Shown in pieces: positions 61,734 through 64,000 of a DNA stretch of 64,000 bases. The position numbers and the translations under genes were made by a program. A model generated the notes under the pieces. That model was not told the origin of the DNA and searched no databases. It saw nothing but the letters and a program-made list of their open reading frames with translations. The stretch comes from JACCWP01 sp963785115 (lineage in GTDB: Bacteria > Actinomycetota > Actinomycetes > Propionibacteriales > Nocardioidaceae), in the NCBI GenBank assembly GCA_963785115.1, contig CAWATY010000007.1, forward strand, positions 195,400 through 259,399, read 5' to 3'. Numbering within the stretch: position 1 is the first letter of the stretch; the number at the start of each line of letters is the position of its first letter.

Positions 61734-63146
61734 TCAGCCCTCGGCCAGCGTCCAGCGCGGCCCGCCGGCGGTGTCCTCGATCTCGATGCCGGCGGCCTTG
61801 AGCCGGTCGCGCACGGCGTCGGCGGCGGCCCAGTCCTTGCGGGCGCGGGCCTCCTGCCGCTGCTCGAGCAGCGCCTCGACCAGCGCGCCGACGGTGTCCC
61901 GGCCGGCGCGCGGCGCGCTGCCCGCCCAGGTCGGGTGCAGCGGGTCGAGTCCGAGCACGTCGAGCATGCGGCGTACTGACGCCAACGTGCCGCGCAGCGC
62001 CGGGGAGTCGCCGTCGGCGAGCAGCCGGTTGCCCTCGCGGACCACGTCGTGCACCGCCGCCAGCGCGGCCGGCGTGGAGAGGTCGTCGTCCATCGCGGTC
62101 ACGAACTCGGCGCACGGCGTACCGCCGGCCGGGTCGACGCTGCCGGTCAGCTCGGTGGCCCGGGTGACGAAGCCCTCCAGCCGTCGGTACGCGCCCGCCG
62201 CCTCGGCGAGCGCGTCGTCGGAGAACTCGACCACCGAACGGTAGTGCGGCGCGACCAGGTAGTAGCGCAGCTCGACCGGACGGAACCGCTTGACCACCTC
62301 GGAGACCAGGGCGGAGTTGCCGAGCGACTTGCTCATCTTCTCGCCGGCGGTGGTGACCAGGCCGTTGTGCATCCAGATCCGGGCGAACTGCTGGCCGGCC
62401 GCGCGCGACTGCGCCAGCTCGTTCTCGTGGTGCGGGAAGCGCAGGTCGAGGCCACCGCCGTGGATGTCGAACTCGTGGCCGAGGTACTTCGCTGCCATCG
62501 CCGAGCACTCGAGGTGCCAGCCCGGCCGGCCGCGTCCCCACGGCGACGGCCAGGAGGCGGACTCGGGCTCGTGCGGCTTGTGGCCCTTCCACAGCGCGAA
62601 GTCGCGCGGGTCGCGCTTGCCGCGCGGGTCGGCGTCCTCGGCCGCCTCCATGTCGTCGATCCGCTGCCGGGACAGCTCGCCGTAGGCCGGCCACGACCGG
62701 ACGTCGAAGTAGACGTCGCCGGAGCCGTCGCTGGCGGCGTACGCGTGCCCGCCGTCGATCAGGACGCCGATCATCTCGTGCATCTCGGGGATGTGTCCGG
62801 TGGCGCGTGGCTCGTAGTCGGGCGGGATGCAGCCGAGCACGGCGTACGCGTCGTGCAGCCGACGCTCGTTGGCGTAGGCCAGCGCCCACCACTCGACGCC
62901 CAGCTCCGCCGACTTGACCAGCACCTTGTCGTCGATGTCGGTGACGTTGGCGACCAGCGTGACGGTGAGGCCGGAGTGCTCCAGCCAGCGGCGCAGCACG
63001 TCGAAGGCCACCTCCTTGCGGATGTGACCGACGTGCGGCGCGGCCTGCACGGTGAGCCCACAGTGGTAGACGCCGACGTGTCCGGGGTACACGGGATCGA
63101 GCTCGCGCCGCTCACGCGTCGCGGTGTCGTACAGCCGGATGCTCAC
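61734..63146 (-). CDS. cysS: Cysteinyl-tRNA synthetase
   Basis: 470 aa. The class I signature is PHVGHIRKEVAFDV, the zinc ligands lie in YHCGLTVQ, WHLECSAMA and FPHHENELAQ, and the KMSKS loop is GEKMSKSLGN. All regions of the family are present in order with no frame breaks. Charges tRNA-Cys with cysteine. ATG at 63146; the region upstream (63147-63330) is gene-free. Confidence 0.97.
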   Translation of the reverse strand: MSIRLYDTATRERRELDPVYPGHVGVYHCGLTVQAAPHVGHIRKEVAFDVLRRWLEHSGLTVTLVANVTDIDDKVLVKSAELGVEWWALAYANERRLHDAYAVLGCIPPDYEPRATGHIPEMHEMIGVLIDGGHAYAASDGSGDVYFDVRSWPAYGELSRQRIDDMEAAEDADPRGKRDPRDFALWKGHKPHEPESASWPSPWGRGRPGWHLECSAMAAKYLGHEFDIHGGGLDLRFPHHENELAQSRAAGQQFARIWMHNGLVTTAGEKMSKSLGNSALVSEVVKRFRPVELRYYLVAPHYRSVVEFSDDALAEAAGAYRRLEGFVTRATELTGSVDPAGGTPCAEFVTAMDDDLSTPAALAAVHDVVREGNRLLADGDSPALRGTLASVRRMLDVLGLDPLHPTWAGSAPRAGRDTVGALVEALLEQRQEARARKDWAAADAVRDRLKAAGIEIEDTAGGPRWTLAEG

Positions 63147-63330
63147 CGACCCAGCCTATCCGCGGCCCGCGAGCGCACCGTCTGGCGAGTCCGAGACGGA
63201 TCTCGAGACATCGTGGTCGCCCGGACAGCCGGAATGTCTCGAGATGGGTCGGACGTGCACAGCCGACACTCGTCCACAGCCGGATTGGCAGCCACTGCAA
63301 CCGGCGCCGTGGGCGACCCAGCCTGTGTGC

Positions 63331-64000
63331 ATGACCGCCCTCGCGCACCCCCGCGCCACAATCCCGGAGCAGTGCGACGTCCTGACGTCGGCACAGGCCT
63401 TCGAAGCGTTCAGCCGTTCGTTCGTACGTGCGCAGCTGACCGGGTACAAGTGGCAGTCGCCGTGTCGTGGCGTCGTGGTGATGCACAACGGGCCATTGAC
63501 CCCTGCCCAGCGCGCGTGGGTGGCCGTGCTCCGGCACCCGTCCGGATCGGTGCTTGGTGGCCTGACTGCGCTCATCTTCGACGGGCTGGAGGGGTTCACC
63601 GAACCGGACCTGCACGTGGTCGTGCCCGAGGGCAACCGTCGCCTCACCCTGCCCGGTGTGCGGCAGCACTGGTCGCGCGAGCTGACGTCAGCCGACGTGC
63701 ACCCGCTGAGGACACCTCCGCGTACCCGTCCGCAGCGCAGCCTGGTCGATGCCGCCAGTTGGTGCCCCTGGGAACAGGAACGGCGGGCTCGAGCGATCGT
63801 GATTGCCGGCGTCCAGCAGCGGCTGGCGCGGACTCGCGACCTGCGCGAGGCACTGTGTCGACGCGGGCCGTGCCGGCATCGAGGCCTGATCGTCGAGTCG
63901 ATCCTGGATGCGCACGGGGGCATCCAGTCCGTTCCGGAGCGGGACTTCGAGCTGATCCGACGGGCATGTCTTCTGCCGCCTCCCAGTCGCCAGTCGGTAC
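63331..64000 (+). CDS. AbiEi-type antitoxin/endonuclease-like protein, N-terminal part
   Basis: The frame from ATG 63331 (TALAHPRATIPEQCDVLTSA) remains open to the right edge, at least 223 residues. The first third resembles the winged helix of AbiEi family antitoxins (FVRAQLTGYKWQSPCRGVVV, LTPAQRAWVAVLRHP), followed by VLGGLTALIFDGLEGF and VHVVV-like strands. Single actinobacterial genes of this type often carry a DUF559-like nuclease tail, which would lie beyond the window. Function not proven; no partner toxin is visible. Confidence 0.65.
   Translation, partial: MTALAHPRATIPEQCDVLTSAQAFEAFSRSFVRAQLTGYKWQSPCRGVVVMHNGPLTPAQRAWVAVLRHPSGSVLGGLTALIFDGLEGFTEPDLHVVVPEGNRRLTLPGVRQHWSRELTSADVHPLRTPPRTRPQRSLVDAASWCPWEQERRARAIVIAGVQQRLARTRDLREALCRRGPCRHRGLIVESILDAHGGIQSVPERDFELIRRACLLPPPSRQSV

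Overview
The window is 64 kb of a very GC-rich chromosome that looks actinobacterial, most like Nocardioidaceae (for example Nocardioides). The signs are GroEL with a Gly/Met-rich tail under CIRCE boxes, 13E12-type DUF222/HNH genes with SOS boxes, a DUF3263/LytR_C/otsB cluster, GAF-ANTAR and DUF4032 proteins, many GTG starts and many ATGA or GTGA gene overlaps. The genus is an inference.

Region 1 (1-11.8 kb) is a molybdenum hydroxylase locus of the aerobic CO-dehydrogenase type, mostly on the minus strand: coxD, coxE, xdhC, coxS, coxL, coxM and coxG, with mocA for the cytosine-dinucleotide form of the cofactor. CoxL carries the form II active-site loop, so the substrate may not be CO, and it has two frameshifts. 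A secreted HNH nuclease sits on the opposite strand inside the cluster. Two identical 331-bp direct repeats flank mocA. Region 2 (12-15 kb) holds groEL with two CIRCE operators and a LacI-type regulator. A 13E12 DUF222/HNH gene with a LexA box over its start follows at 15-16.8 kb. A decayed second copy with the same upstream features lies at 44.4-46.2 kb.

Region 3 (17-29.4 kb) is a catabolic locus. A seven-gene minus-strand operon (oxidoreductase, cupin, dppBCDF-type ABC transporter, Tat lipoprotein binding protein) diverges from a plus-strand operon (oxidoreductase, DUF993, sugar isomerase), and a PmoA-like gene follows. Three LacI-type palindromes at the promoters tie these units into one probable regulon, most likely for an oligosaccharide or modified sugar.

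Region 4 (29.4-39.8 kb) holds thrC and a MoaD/ThiS-like gene behind a SAM-I riboswitch, the trehalose genes otsA and otsB, envelope-linked small genes, a membrane serine protease with a zinc ribbon, and lutABC for lactate oxidation. Region 5 (39.8-47.4 kb) contains an L,D-transpeptidase, a C39-like peptidase, a GAF-ANTAR regulator facing a membrane adenylate cyclase, tRNA-Thr, the decayed DUF222 copy, a tail-anchored protein with nine-residue Ser/Gly repeats, and a methyltransferase.

Region 6 (47.4-64 kb) has an amino-acid deaminase/aldolase, MFS exporter and aldonolactone oxidase operon, a VWA lipoprotein, DUF4032, a truncated flavin reductase with an intact promoter, an acyl-CoA dehydrogenase, DUF427, an ArsR-SRPBCC pair, a secreted S33 peptidase, rlmB, cysS and the start of an AbiEi-type gene. 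Several genes and the tRNA carry single-base indels, some in short C or G runs, so part of the apparent pseudogenes may be sequence error.
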